NCBI GenBank assembly: GCA_946624575.1
Contig: CAMOSH010000010.1
Span: forward strand, 1-45,178
Direction: 5' to 3'
DNA: 45,178 nt
From: an uncultured Verrucomicrobiota bacterium
GTDB lineage: Bacteria > Verrucomicrobiota > Kiritimatiellia > RFP12 > UBA3636
This document shows, one piece after another, positions 33,429-41,460 of this stretch. Below the pieces are notes generated by a model. The model was not told where the DNA came from and made no database searches. It was given only the letters and a program-made list of their open reading frames with translations. A program made the translations under genes and the position numbers. Position 1 is the first letter of the stretch. Each line of letters starts with the position of its first letter.

Positions 33429-34329
33429 AAACAAGGTCGTCCTCGTGACCGGCGGAAGCCGGAACACGGGGCTGGAAATCGTGGATCTCTTCCTGCGTGA
33501 AGGGGCGCGGGTCTTCTTTTGCGGCACGTCGGAGGCGTCCGTCGCGAAGGGCGAGACGGAGCTTGCGCGACGCGGCCACACCGGCTTCCACGGCATCGTC
33601 TGCGACGTGGGGAAGACCTCTGACGTGACGGCGATGATGGATGCCATCGAGTGCGAAGCGGGCCGCCTTGACGCCGTGGTGACGAACGCCGCGAACCTCG
33701 GCCAAGGCGAACCCGCCGCGCCGGAAGTTGACGAGGCGGCGTTTCTCGACGTCCTCAATGTCAACCTCGGCGGGACGCTCCGCGTCGTGCAGGAAGCCGC
33801 TCGCCGCTTCTTCCTGCGGCAGGAGCTGAATCCGGCGACGGGCCAGCGCGGCGCGGTCGTCTGCATCGGCTCCAACACGGCGCACCACGTCCAGCGCCGC
33901 CACGTCTCCTACTGCACCTCCAAGGGCGGGCTTGAATCGCTCGTGAAGTGCCTCGCCCTCGACCTGGGCTCGCGCGGCGTCCGCGTGAACCTGCTTGAAC
34001 CCGGCTACATCTGGACGGAGCGCTGGAACGACCTTCCGGAAGCGGTCCGCCGCAAGCGCCGCGCCAACACGCTCACCGGACGCGAGGCGACCGGCGGCGA
34101 CGTGGCCGCGGCCGCCGCGTTCCTCCTTTCCGACGAAGCCCGCGCCTTCCAGGGCTCCATCCTCAAAATGGATTCCGGCGCCACCGTCGCGCTCTACCCA
34201 CCCTACGCCGAAGACAACGTGCCCCTACCGGAAGGTTGGTGCTGTGGCGATGACGCCTCGTCATCGCTCTCTGAAGCGCGCGACGACGGGGGCGTCGTCG
34301 TCACATCGACAACAGGGAGAGAGCGTTAA
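33415..34329 (+). CDS. SDR oxidoreductase, probable mannonate/fructuronate reductase
   Basis: A 304-residue short-chain dehydrogenase/reductase. The cofactor motif is VTGGSRNTGLEIV (residues 11-23), followed by NAAN, the catalytic serine in VVCIGSNT and the Tyr166-Lys170 pair in SYCTSKGGLES. Directly before uxuA, an SDR of this type most likely reduces D-fructuronate to D-mannonate (the UxuB step), though many SDR enzymes look alike. The last about 27 residues (after EDNVPLPEGW) are not family sequence; they come from a two-hairpin palindrome (34243-34314), giving an odd tail CCGDDASSSLSEARDDGG. The start overlaps the previous gene by 14 bases and its TAA overlaps the next ATG. Confidence 0.8.
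   Translation: MKRFENKVVLVTGGSRNTGLEIVDLFLREGARVFFCGTSEASVAKGETELARRGHTGFHGIVCDVGKTSDVTAMMDAIECEAGRLDAVVTNAANLGQGEPAAPEVDEAAFLDVLNVNLGGTLRVVQEAARRFFLRQELNPATGQRGAVVCIGSNTAHHVQRRHVSYCTSKGGLESLVKCLALDLGSRGVRVNLLEPGYIWTERWNDLPEAVRRKRRANTLTGREATGGDVAAAAAFLLSDEARAFQGSILKMDSGATVALYPPYAEDNVPLPEGWCCGDDASSSLSEARDDGGVVVTSTTGRER
34243..34314 (+). repeat. Two-hairpin palindromic element, diverged copy 3
   Basis: TGTGGCGATGACGCCTCGTC and ATCGC form the first hairpin; CGACGACGGGGGCGTCGTCG the second, closed by TCACAT. The layout matches the copies at 31568 and 33305, but the sequence differs, so the stems are conserved by compensating changes. It encodes the C-terminal tail of the SDR protein. Confidence 0.75.
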
Positions 34330-35360
34330 TGAAACTTGGACTTGGCATGCACCCCGAGCGGTGGAGCGACGCGCATCTCGCGATGGCGCGGCAACTGGGC
34401 TGCGAGACCGTGGTGCCGTGGGTGCCGTTCGACCCCGGCGACGGCGTGTGGCACGAGGAGCAGTTCGCCGCGCTGAAGGCGCAGGCAAAGCGCCACGGGC
34501 TAGAAATCGCGGCCGTCGAGAACTTCCACTGGGAGCACATCGACCACATCGTCCTCGGCGAGGAGGGGCGCGACGAACAGCTTGAAAACCTCTGTCGCAC
34601 CATCGAGAACGCCGGGAACTGCGGCATCCCGTGCTTCGGCTACAACTTCAGCGTCTGCGGCGTCCAGGGCTACTACGCCGAGGTCGGCAACGCCGCCGGG
34701 CGGGGCCTCGCCTCGCTCAAGTGCTTCGACGAGTCGAAGGTCGATCACGCCCCGCAGCCCAACCGCAAGTTCTGGTTCAAGGACGAAATCACGCGCCGCT
34801 CCCCGGAGGGCTTCATCCCGCCTGTCGGCGAGGACGAGTTCTGGGGACGCATCCGGTATTTCCTCGACGCCGTGCTGCCCACCGCCGAAAAGGCGGGCGT
34901 GAAGCTCTGCGCGCATCCCGAAGACCCGCCGATCCCGTTCCTGAAGGGCACCTACCGCGCTCTTCACTCCATCGAGGGGCTGCGGCGGCTCCTGGCGCTC
35001 TCGCCAAGCCCCAGCAACTGCCTGGAGTTCTGCCAGGGCACAGTCTCCACCATGGCCGGCGTGGACATCTACGCCGCCATCGAGGAGTTCGCCTCGTCCG
35101 GGCGCATCGGCTACGTCCACTTCCGCAACACCTCCGGGACGCGGCCGCGCTACAACGAGGTCTTCATCGACGACGGCTACGTTGACATGAAGCGCGCGAT
35201 GGCGATCTACGAACGATGCGGCTTCGACGGCACCATCATCCCCGACCACACGCCGCGTCTCGACGCGGCGGACTGGTGGGAGACCGGCATGGCCTTTGCG
35301 CTCGGCTACATGCGGGGAATCATGCGGAGCGGCAATGGAAATGACACAAACACGAAATGA
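34329..35360 (+). CDS. uxuA: Mannonate dehydratase
   Basis: A 343-residue UxuA-type mannonate dehydratase, which converts D-mannonate to 2-keto-3-deoxy-D-gluconate in the hexuronate pathway. It carries the family's sequence landmarks: MKLGLGMHPERWSDAHLAMA, ENFHWEHI, CAHPEDPPIPFL, LEFCQGTVSTM, YVHFRNTSGTRPRYNEVFID, and IPDHTPRL with metal-binding His and Cys residues. Length is a little shorter than the about 390 of E. coli, as for many anaerobe versions. Its ATG overlaps the SDR stop (TAATG). The C-terminal GNGNDTNTK is encoded by the junction repeat. It is the strongest marker that the operon handles glucuronate or a related uronic acid. Confidence 0.92.
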   Translation: MKLGLGMHPERWSDAHLAMARQLGCETVVPWVPFDPGDGVWHEEQFAALKAQAKRHGLEIAAVENFHWEHIDHIVLGEEGRDEQLENLCRTIENAGNCGIPCFGYNFSVCGVQGYYAEVGNAAGRGLASLKCFDESKVDHAPQPNRKFWFKDEITRRSPEGFIPPVGEDEFWGRIRYFLDAVLPTAEKAGVKLCAHPEDPPIPFLKGTYRALHSIEGLRRLLALSPSPSNCLEFCQGTVSTMAGVDIYAAIEEFASSGRIGYVHFRNTSGTRPRYNEVFIDDGYVDMKRAMAIYERCGFDGTIIPDHTPRLDAADWWETGMAFALGYMRGIMRSGNGNDTNTK

Positions 35361-35395
35361 GCATCAATGACACAAATGCAAATGAAAATCTCCGC
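35341..35395 (+). repeat. Gene-junction repeat after uxuA
   Basis: AATGACACAAACACGAAATG and then AGCATCAATGACACAAATGC encode the end of UxuA with its stop and the MTQMQM start of the next protein. Same family as 21876, 41429, 42634 and 44596. Confidence 0.75.
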
Positions 35396-36296
35396 GTCTC
35401 CGCGTCTCTGCGAGAAGAAATCTATCTTCCGCATTCTCTGCGCCATCCTTTGCGCCCTCTGCGTTGAGACGGCGTGCGCCGATGTGGCGGCGGCGGTCGC
35501 GACAAGCGCGACCCTCCCGAGGGAGGGGCAACGTCCTCGTTGCCCGTCATCCGTCGAAAGCCAACGCCCCGACACCGACGCCACGATTGCGAGTCGCGTC
35601 GTGGAATGGGAAGGCGTGTCGAACGCGCGCGATCTCGGCGGGCTTCCGGGCCTCGGTGGCAGAATGGTTCGAACCGGGCGCATCTACCGCTCCGCCGGTC
35701 TCAACAAGAACGCGCACTTCAAGGGCAAGGACGGGAAGCGTCTGCCAAGGAGCGAATGGAAAGGCCCCGGCGAGACGCTTGTGACTCCTGAGGCGGCGCG
35801 GCACATCGTCGGGACGCTTGGCGTCAAAATCGACCTCGATCTCCGAAACGATGCCGAGACTTTCGGCATGGAGGCATCCCCGCTTGGCGCGGACGTGCGC
35901 TGGATTCTTCTGCCGTCGAGCGACTACGGGAAGCTGGCGGGCGAAAGGGGCCGCAAGGCCTTCGCCAAGGGGTTCAGACTTTTCCTCAACGAGGGCAACT
36001 ACCCGATTCTCTTCCATTGCAAGGGAGGGGCCGACCGCACGGGAACGCTCGCGTGCATTTTGAACGGGCTTCTCGGCGTCGAGGAGGATTTGCTTTACCG
36101 CGACTGGCGCTTTACCTGGACTGATAGCTTCAAGAAGCCCGTGCCGGAGGAAGCCTGGGGGAGGCTGATGGCCGTCTTCGCCGAATACGAGGGCGAAACG
36201 CTCAACGAGCGGATTGAGAAGTTCGTGCTCTCCTGCGGCATCGCCCCCGGCGAAATCGAAACGTTCAGGAACATGATGCTGGAGAAAACGCCATGA
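35367..36296 (+). CDS. Secreted tyrosine-phosphatase-like protein
   Basis: A 309-residue exported protein of the Y_phosphatase3/dual-specificity type. The P-loop is HCKGGADRTG with Cys218 and Arg224; GVSNARDLGGLPG and RTGRIYRSAGLNK are the usual N-terminal motifs. The signal peptide (IFRILCAILCALCVETACAD) is made by a CTTTGCG repeat; the preceding MTQMQMKISASPRLCEKKS comes from the junction repeat and a longer version of the same repeat. Residues about 45-70 (LPREGQRPRCPSSVES) are from a two-hairpin GC palindrome at 35514-35548. In other bacteria such enzymes act on phosphoinositides or phosphorylated sugars; a dephosphorylating step outside the cell is possible, but its place in this operon is unclear. 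Confidence 0.75.
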   Translation: MTQMQMKISASPRLCEKKSIFRILCAILCALCVETACADVAAAVATSATLPREGQRPRCPSSVESQRPDTDATIASRVVEWEGVSNARDLGGLPGLGGRMVRTGRIYRSAGLNKNAHFKGKDGKRLPRSEWKGPGETLVTPEAARHIVGTLGVKIDLDLRNDAETFGMEASPLGADVRWILLPSSDYGKLAGERGRKAFAKGFRLFLNEGNYPILFHCKGGADRTGTLACILNGLLGVEEDLLYRDWRFTWTDSFKKPVPEEAWGRLMAVFAEYEGETLNERIEKFVLSCGIAPGEIETFRNMMLEKTP

Positions 36297-38218
36297 ACCT
36301 GAGTCCCCTCGACATGCGCTGGACCTTCGGCGCGCACGAGCCATACACGATGTACCGCCGCGTCGGGAACCGCTGCACGGGCGGCATCGACGGCAACGCC
36401 AAGTGGCTCAAGCCCTGGATGGACTGGTTCGACGCCGAGTCGCCCGCGCTCATGGAGGAACTGGGTTTCAACGGACTGCACTGCCGCTTCTACAAGGGCA
36501 TGGGCTGGGAGGAGGAGCGGAAGGACTTCCCGAACGTGAGGCGGTTCGTCGAGAACTGTCACCGCCACGGCGTCCGCGCCCTCGCCTACGTGCAGTTCTC
36601 CACGCTCTACCCCGAAACGATGGGGCGCGAGATTCCAAATCTCGGCGACTGGGAGCAAATCGACGAGAACGGGAGGAAGCGCACCTACTTCGCGAGCTAC
36701 TTCCGCTCCCTTCCTTGCGTCACGTGCGACGAGTGGGTGGAATACCTGAAGAAGGTCTGCACCATCGCCCTCACGGATGGCGGCTTCGACGGGATCATGT
36801 TCGACAACGCCTGGGCGATGCCCTGCTATTGCGGCCGCTGCGAAAGGCGTTTCCGCGAACACCTCTCGAAGATACCCGACCCGGCGGAGCGCTTTGGCTT
36901 CGACGACCTCTCCCGCGTGGCGCAGCCGCGCGTCAATCCGGAAAGCCTCCCCGGCGAGATTCGCGATCCCGTCGTGCAGGAGTGGATTCGCTGGCGCGAG
37001 ACGACAATGGAAGATGTCTTCGCCCGGTTGCGGACGCACGTCAAGGCCGTGAAGGCGGACGCCATCGTCTGCGCGAACGCGCAGCCATTCCGCCGTGAGG
37101 ACACCCAGTCCGCGTGGTCGCTGAACATGGAGCGCTTCTCCCGCAACCTCGACCTCCTTCTCATGCAGAGCGCAAACTTCCCCGAAGTCCTGCCCGACGG
37201 CGGGATCGTGAGCCGCGTTCGCGATCTCAAGATCTGCCGCGAACTCGGCAAACCAGCCGTGGCGCTCTGCGACTCCGACGCTAAGCTCACGGAAGAGCGC
37301 GAGCGCCACTATCTGCTGCCGCTGCTAGAAGACCTGATCTGGGGCGGCGTCCCCACCGACCGCACGATTCTCTCGCCAAAGCCCGTTCCGGGTTTCGTGG
37401 ACAAGGGGATGGTCGCGCGGCGGCGTCCGCAGCTTGCGGCCTTCAACGCCTTCGCGCGCTCGCATCGCGCCGCGCTCGAGGCGCCGCCGTGGCAGCCGGT
37501 GCGTCTCCTCTGGACACCCGACGCGACGGGCTTTTCGCGCGAGGTGCACCTCGGACTCGCCGCAGCCGAGGAAATCTGCCTGCGCAGCCAGGTGCCGTTC
37601 GGCTACGCGATCGCGTCCGGCGACGGTGCGTTCGCGATTCCTGACGACTGTGAAGTGCTGGTCGTCGCGAACCAGGTTTGCCTTTCCGACGCGCAGGTCA
37701 CCTCCATCGTGGAATTCGCGGAGCGCGGCGGGCGGCTCGTCGTCACGGGCGACAGCGGCCGCTACGACGAATGGAACGCGCAGCGGCTTGAGAACCCGCT
37801 TCTGCCGCAAATCGCGGGGCTTCCGAATGTCGTTTTGCGAGCGGAGCCGGACAAGCTTCCCTCCGCGGCGTTCGGCTGGGCGTATCGCGCCGCGCCGCCG
37901 GCGGACGGCGGGACCGCGCTGATGGCCGACATCTCCGCTACTGGCTGGAAGCCGCCGGCGCGCGTCGTCGGCGCGCTGCCGCACGTCTTCGCGGAGTTCA
38001 AGCGCACCGCAAACGGCTTCGCGCTCTTCCTGCTCAACTACGACCCTGACAAGCCGGCAGAGGGCGTCTCAATAGTAGCGCCAGCTGGCCGGGAGATTCG
38101 ATTTGAGGAGACGCCCGGAATCGGTACCCATGCGACGCCACTCGCGCCCGCCACAGATGGGGCCATTCGCCTCCCTGCGTTCAAACTCGGCGCATTCGTC
38201 GAACTGGAAATGAATTGA
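36293..38218 (+). CDS. TIM-barrel glycosidase (GHL6 / GH42-like architecture)
   Basis: A 641-residue protein without signal peptide. The N-terminal barrel has FNGLHCRFYKGMGW, VRALAYVQFSTLYPE, GGFDGIMFDNAWAMPCYCGR (the conserved catalytic-type Asp region of hypothetical glycosyl hydrolase 6) and DLLLMQSANFPE. A flavodoxin-like domain resembling beta-galactosidase trimerisation follows at residues about 400-520 (CEVLVVANQVCLSDAQVTSI and GGRLVVTGDSGRYD), and a C-terminal beta domain. Likely a glycosidase acting on imported oligomers; the linkage cannot be told. ATGA overlap with the phosphatase gene. Confidence 0.7.
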   Translation: MNLSPLDMRWTFGAHEPYTMYRRVGNRCTGGIDGNAKWLKPWMDWFDAESPALMEELGFNGLHCRFYKGMGWEEERKDFPNVRRFVENCHRHGVRALAYVQFSTLYPETMGREIPNLGDWEQIDENGRKRTYFASYFRSLPCVTCDEWVEYLKKVCTIALTDGGFDGIMFDNAWAMPCYCGRCERRFREHLSKIPDPAERFGFDDLSRVAQPRVNPESLPGEIRDPVVQEWIRWRETTMEDVFARLRTHVKAVKADAIVCANAQPFRREDTQSAWSLNMERFSRNLDLLLMQSANFPEVLPDGGIVSRVRDLKICRELGKPAVALCDSDAKLTEERERHYLLPLLEDLIWGGVPTDRTILSPKPVPGFVDKGMVARRRPQLAAFNAFARSHRAALEAPPWQPVRLLWTPDATGFSREVHLGLAAAEEICLRSQVPFGYAIASGDGAFAIPDDCEVLVVANQVCLSDAQVTSIVEFAERGGRLVVTGDSGRYDEWNAQRLENPLLPQIAGLPNVVLRAEPDKLPSAAFGWAYRAAPPADGGTALMADISATGWKPPARVVGALPHVFAEFKRTANGFALFLLNYDPDKPAEGVSIVAPAGREIRFEETPGIGTHATPLAPATDGAIRLPAFKLGAFVELEMN

Positions 38219-38223
38219 AAGTG

Positions 38224-40038
38224 ATGACTATGTTTTCCGACGATTCCGATTTGATGGTATTTCCGGCCCGCGACGCCGCCTTCACAGTGCGGACGCGCCT
38301 GAAGGACGGATCGGTCCGCGTCGCGGAGCGGCCGTTCAAGGCGATGTCGGACGGCGCGCTGCGCGCCCGAATTCCGGCGTCTGAAATCGATCCCGGTGCC
38401 GAGTGGGTCGAAATCGTCCACCCGCGCTTCCGCGCACGGCGCGGCGACTCCGGCTACTGGCTGGGGCCGCGCGGGCAGCTGGGGCATTTCACACGCCAGA
38501 CCGGCTGCTCCTGGACAACGGACGTCTACAACAACTTTCTGCTCCTCCCCGTCTGCGGCTTCAAGACGGATGCGGGCTTCGTCCTCGCCTGGATTAAGGG
38601 ACTGCGCTTCGAGACGGAAATTCGCGTCGATGTCTCGGACGGCCTCCATGAAATGCCGATCCGCTTCCGCGTCGCGAAGATCGGCTTCGCTCCCTACGAG
38701 GACGCCGTCGTCGATTTCTACGATCTCGGCCCCGACGCCGACTACTCGCGCGCCGGGAGGTTCTTCCGCAAGACCCGGCTTGCGCGCGGCGAAATTGTCC
38801 CTCTTTTGGAGAAGATGCGGCAGCGCCCGGAGGTCGCCTACCTCGCGGAGGCGCTTGTTGCGCGGCTGCCGCATTTCGCGGAGAAGGAGCGCCGCCCCGG
38901 AGACCAGACGCCCGAAACGGAGCCTCCGGTCGAAGTCAAATACACCTACGCCCAGGCGCTGGACCTCATGCGCCGTCTCAAGGCCGCCGGTGTGGAGAGG
39001 ATGGAGTTCTGCGCGAGCGGGTGGTCGTGCGGCGGCTACGACGGTCGCTACCCGGCGTTCTTTCCGTCGGAGGAGAAACTTGGCGGCGACGAGGCGCTGC
39101 GCGCCTTCGTCCGCGAGGCGGAGACGCTGGGCTTCCGCGTCGGCCTCCAGAGCGCCTACACGGCGGCGTTCAAGATTTCCCCCCGCTGGTCGGAGGACAT
39201 CGTCTGCAAGAATCCCGACGGCTCGCTCACGCGCGGCGAGACCTACTGGTGCGGCGGGGACTGCTACAGGGCGTGCGTCAGGCGCGTCGCCGATCTCTAT
39301 CTCGACGAGGACATCGCCTCGTGGAAGTCGCTCGGCCTCACCGGCGCCAACTACCTGGATGTCTTCACGGCGATTTCTCCCTGCCCGTGCAGCGACCCGA
39401 ACCACCCGCTCAACCGGGCGCAGGCCGCCGAGACGCAGAGGGCGATCGCGCGGCGCTGCATCGACGAACTCGGCGGCTTCGCCTCGGAGTGCGGCGAAGA
39501 CCATCTGATAAACGAACTCTCCTACATTAACTACGTCGCCCCCGACATCGCCCACTGGCAGGGCTACCAGAGGATGATGCGGATTCCCGATCAGGAGGCG
39601 GCCTTCCCGCTCGAAGTCCTCGACAAAGACCGCGACCCCATCGACGAAATCGTCCCCTTCTGGGAAATCGTCTACCATGGCTTCGTGTTCCACCCGACCG
39701 ACAGGCTCACACAGAGCCACACGATAGCGCCCAGCAGGAAGCGCAGTCCCTCGACGTGGCTGCTCTCCGTGGAGTTCGCGGGACGCCCCATCGCCTACAT
39801 TGAGCCGGACACCCCCGTCGAGGAGATCAAGCGCCTGTGCGACGACTGGAAGCCGCTCGCGCGCTTCGACACGCTCTTCCTCGACGAACATCGCCGGCTC
39901 TCCGCGACGGCGCGCCTGATCCGCTATTCTGATGGGACCGAGGTTGTCGTCAACTACGGGCGCAGACCGTTTGCGCACCTGGGCGAAAGCGTGCCGCCGC
40001 GCTCCTACCGCGTCTTCCCGCCGGACGGAGCGGACTGA
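38224..40038 (+). CDS. Putative TIM-barrel glycosidase, family uncertain
   Basis: A cytoplasmic protein of about 604 residues. After a beta-rich N-terminal part (to about residue 200) comes a barrel with YAQALDLMRRLKAAGVERME, FCASGWSCGGYDGRYPAFFP, LGFRVGLQSAYTAAFKISPR, GANYLDVFTAISPCPCSDPN and a C-terminal beta domain (TARLIRYSDGTEVVVNYGRR). It resembles DUF5696-type proteins, which are distant relatives of GH101-like barrels, but I cannot confirm a family. Start choice is open: TTG 38215 would overlap the upstream stop, while ATG 38224 or 38230 follow closely; I chose 38224. Its position between the GHL6-type enzyme and the MFS permease places it in the same pathway. Confidence 0.65.
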   Translation: MTMFSDDSDLMVFPARDAAFTVRTRLKDGSVRVAERPFKAMSDGALRARIPASEIDPGAEWVEIVHPRFRARRGDSGYWLGPRGQLGHFTRQTGCSWTTDVYNNFLLLPVCGFKTDAGFVLAWIKGLRFETEIRVDVSDGLHEMPIRFRVAKIGFAPYEDAVVDFYDLGPDADYSRAGRFFRKTRLARGEIVPLLEKMRQRPEVAYLAEALVARLPHFAEKERRPGDQTPETEPPVEVKYTYAQALDLMRRLKAAGVERMEFCASGWSCGGYDGRYPAFFPSEEKLGGDEALRAFVREAETLGFRVGLQSAYTAAFKISPRWSEDIVCKNPDGSLTRGETYWCGGDCYRACVRRVADLYLDEDIASWKSLGLTGANYLDVFTAISPCPCSDPNHPLNRAQAAETQRAIARRCIDELGGFASECGEDHLINELSYINYVAPDIAHWQGYQRMMRIPDQEAAFPLEVLDKDRDPIDEIVPFWEIVYHGFVFHPTDRLTQSHTIAPSRKRSPSTWLLSVEFAGRPIAYIEPDTPVEEIKRLCDDWKPLARFDTLFLDEHRRLSATARLIRYSDGTEVVVNYGRRPFAHLGESVPPRSYRVFPPDGAD

Positions 40039-40089
40039 AATTGGTATTTGTGGCATTGGGGATTTGTGAACAATGAGGATTTGTGAACA
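40039..40089 (+). repeat. TTTGTGAACAAT repeats between genes
   Basis: GGGATTTGTGAACAATGAGG and ATTTGTGAACAATGACATG are two adjacent units of the dispersed family also found inside the GH5-like gene. The second unit supplies the ATG of the MFS gene. Confidence 0.7.
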
Positions 40090-41448
40090 ATGACATGTGG
40101 GGCATCTAAAAACGTCCTTGGACGTCCGCTCACGGCGGAGGAGCGCCGCGTGTCGCAGCGGGGCTATTGCCTCTACATGCTCGTGAATGGCGTGAGCTAC
40201 ATGTGCCTTGGCGAGAACATTCTCGTGCTCTTCGCGGCGCGGCTCGCCGCGCCCGATGTCGTCGTGGCGCTTCTCGGCACGATGTTCTACGTCGGCTACG
40301 CCATGATCCCTCTTGGCGTGAGGCGGACGGCCTCGCGCGGATGCGCGGCGTCATTCGCGGACTTCTGGGTCGCCCGCAACGCGGCGGCGCTGCTGACAGC
40401 CTCCGCGGCGCTCGTGGCCCTCGCGTCGCCTGCGGCGTCGTGGGCCGTCCTCCTCCTCGGCTCGCTCCTCTTCTACGGATTCCGGGCGGCGGGCCACATG
40501 ATGACGACGCCGCTCGTAGGCGAAATCTCGACGGAGGAGGAGGCGCCTACAGTCCTGGCGCGCTCACAGGGGCTCTTCGACGGAAGCGCCGTCATCGTGC
40601 TGGTGGCCATCACGCTGGCGACGGCCCGCTGGAGCGGCATCGGCGCGCTCTCGGCGATCATCGTCGTCGGGGCGCTGTGCGGCTTCTGGTCGTCCGTCTT
40701 CCTGCGCGGCGTCAAGGAGACCGGCGCGATCCGCGACGCGGCGCGCGTCCCGTTCGGACCCGAAGTGCGCAGGACCTTCCGCGAGCGCGACCTTCGGCGT
40801 TTCGCCTTCGGCTGGTCGGCGCTTAACGTCTTCCGGATGCTGTCGGTGCCGATGTCGCTGCTGGCCTTGAAGCGCGGTTGCGGGCTCGGCGACTCCGCGG
40901 CCCTTCTCTGCGCGTGCGCGCAGTTCGCCGCCGCAAGCGCGGCGTCCTTCGCGAGCGGGCCGATGTGCCGCCGCTTCGGACCGCGTCAGGTCATGCTTGG
41001 CGCTTCCGTTGGTTATTTGGCCATTCCTTTCGTCTGGCTCGCGATGCCGTCCGGCGGCATCGCCGCGATTGCCGCCGGGGCTGCGCTCTTCGCCCTCCTA
41101 GGGGCGCTCAACACCTTCGTGTTCAATGCGTCGGCAGCATACTTCCTGCTAGCCTGCCCCGCAAAGGAGCGGCAGATCGGTGCCTCCGTGGCGCTCAACC
41201 TCGCCTCCAGCGCTGGCGCGGGTATTGTAGGCTCGGCGCTGGGCTCATGGTTCGTCATGGCTGCGTCGCGGCTCGCACCTCATCTAGGAAACCGTTTCGG
41301 CGGTCTTTTCTCCGACGCTTCACTCGGCACATACCGGCTGTATTTCGTCCTTCTGCTCCTACCGGCCATCGCCGGGGTCGCCGCCGCATGGCGCATGCGG
41401 CGCTTCGTCTATGGAGGGAAGCAGCATACTGACACAAACCCCAATTGA
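40090..41448 (+). CDS. MFS permease
   Basis: A 452-residue major facilitator family transporter with about twelve membrane segments; examples are LLGTMFYVGYAMIPLGV, SWAVLLLGSLLFYGF, GSAVIVLVAITLATA, IGALSAIIVVGALCGFWSSV and YFVLLLLPAIAGVAAAW. A polar central loop (KETGAIRDAARVPFGPEVRR) lies after helix six. It has no close match to a named sugar carrier that I recognise. Placed after the glycosidases and before the esterases, it is the likely importer of the oligosaccharides or uronides. Its last residues (KQHTDTNPN) come from a junction repeat. GAGGA lies ten bases before ATG 40090. Confidence 0.85.
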   Translation: MTCGASKNVLGRPLTAEERRVSQRGYCLYMLVNGVSYMCLGENILVLFAARLAAPDVVVALLGTMFYVGYAMIPLGVRRTASRGCAASFADFWVARNAAALLTASAALVALASPAASWAVLLLGSLLFYGFRAAGHMMTTPLVGEISTEEEAPTVLARSQGLFDGSAVIVLVAITLATARWSGIGALSAIIVVGALCGFWSSVFLRGVKETGAIRDAARVPFGPEVRRTFRERDLRRFAFGWSALNVFRMLSVPMSLLALKRGCGLGDSAALLCACAQFAAASAASFASGPMCRRFGPRQVMLGASVGYLAIPFVWLAMPSGGIAAIAAGAALFALLGALNTFVFNASAAYFLLACPAKERQIGASVALNLASSAGAGIVGSALGSWFVMAASRLAPHLGNRFGGLFSDASLGTYRLYFVLLLLPAIAGVAAAWRMRRFVYGGKQHTDTNPN

Positions 41449-41460
41449 ACATCAATGAAA
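41429..41460 (+). repeat. Gene-junction repeat after the MFS gene
   Basis: CTGACACAAACCCCAATTGA and ACATCAATGA encode the end of the permease with its stop and the first ATG of the SGNH gene. Confidence 0.75.

Noticed and set aside
29871-33878. 1335-codon minus-strand open frame opposite the paralogous glycosidases
   Set aside because: It crosses four plus-strand genes with clear catalytic motifs; it is a codon-bias shadow.
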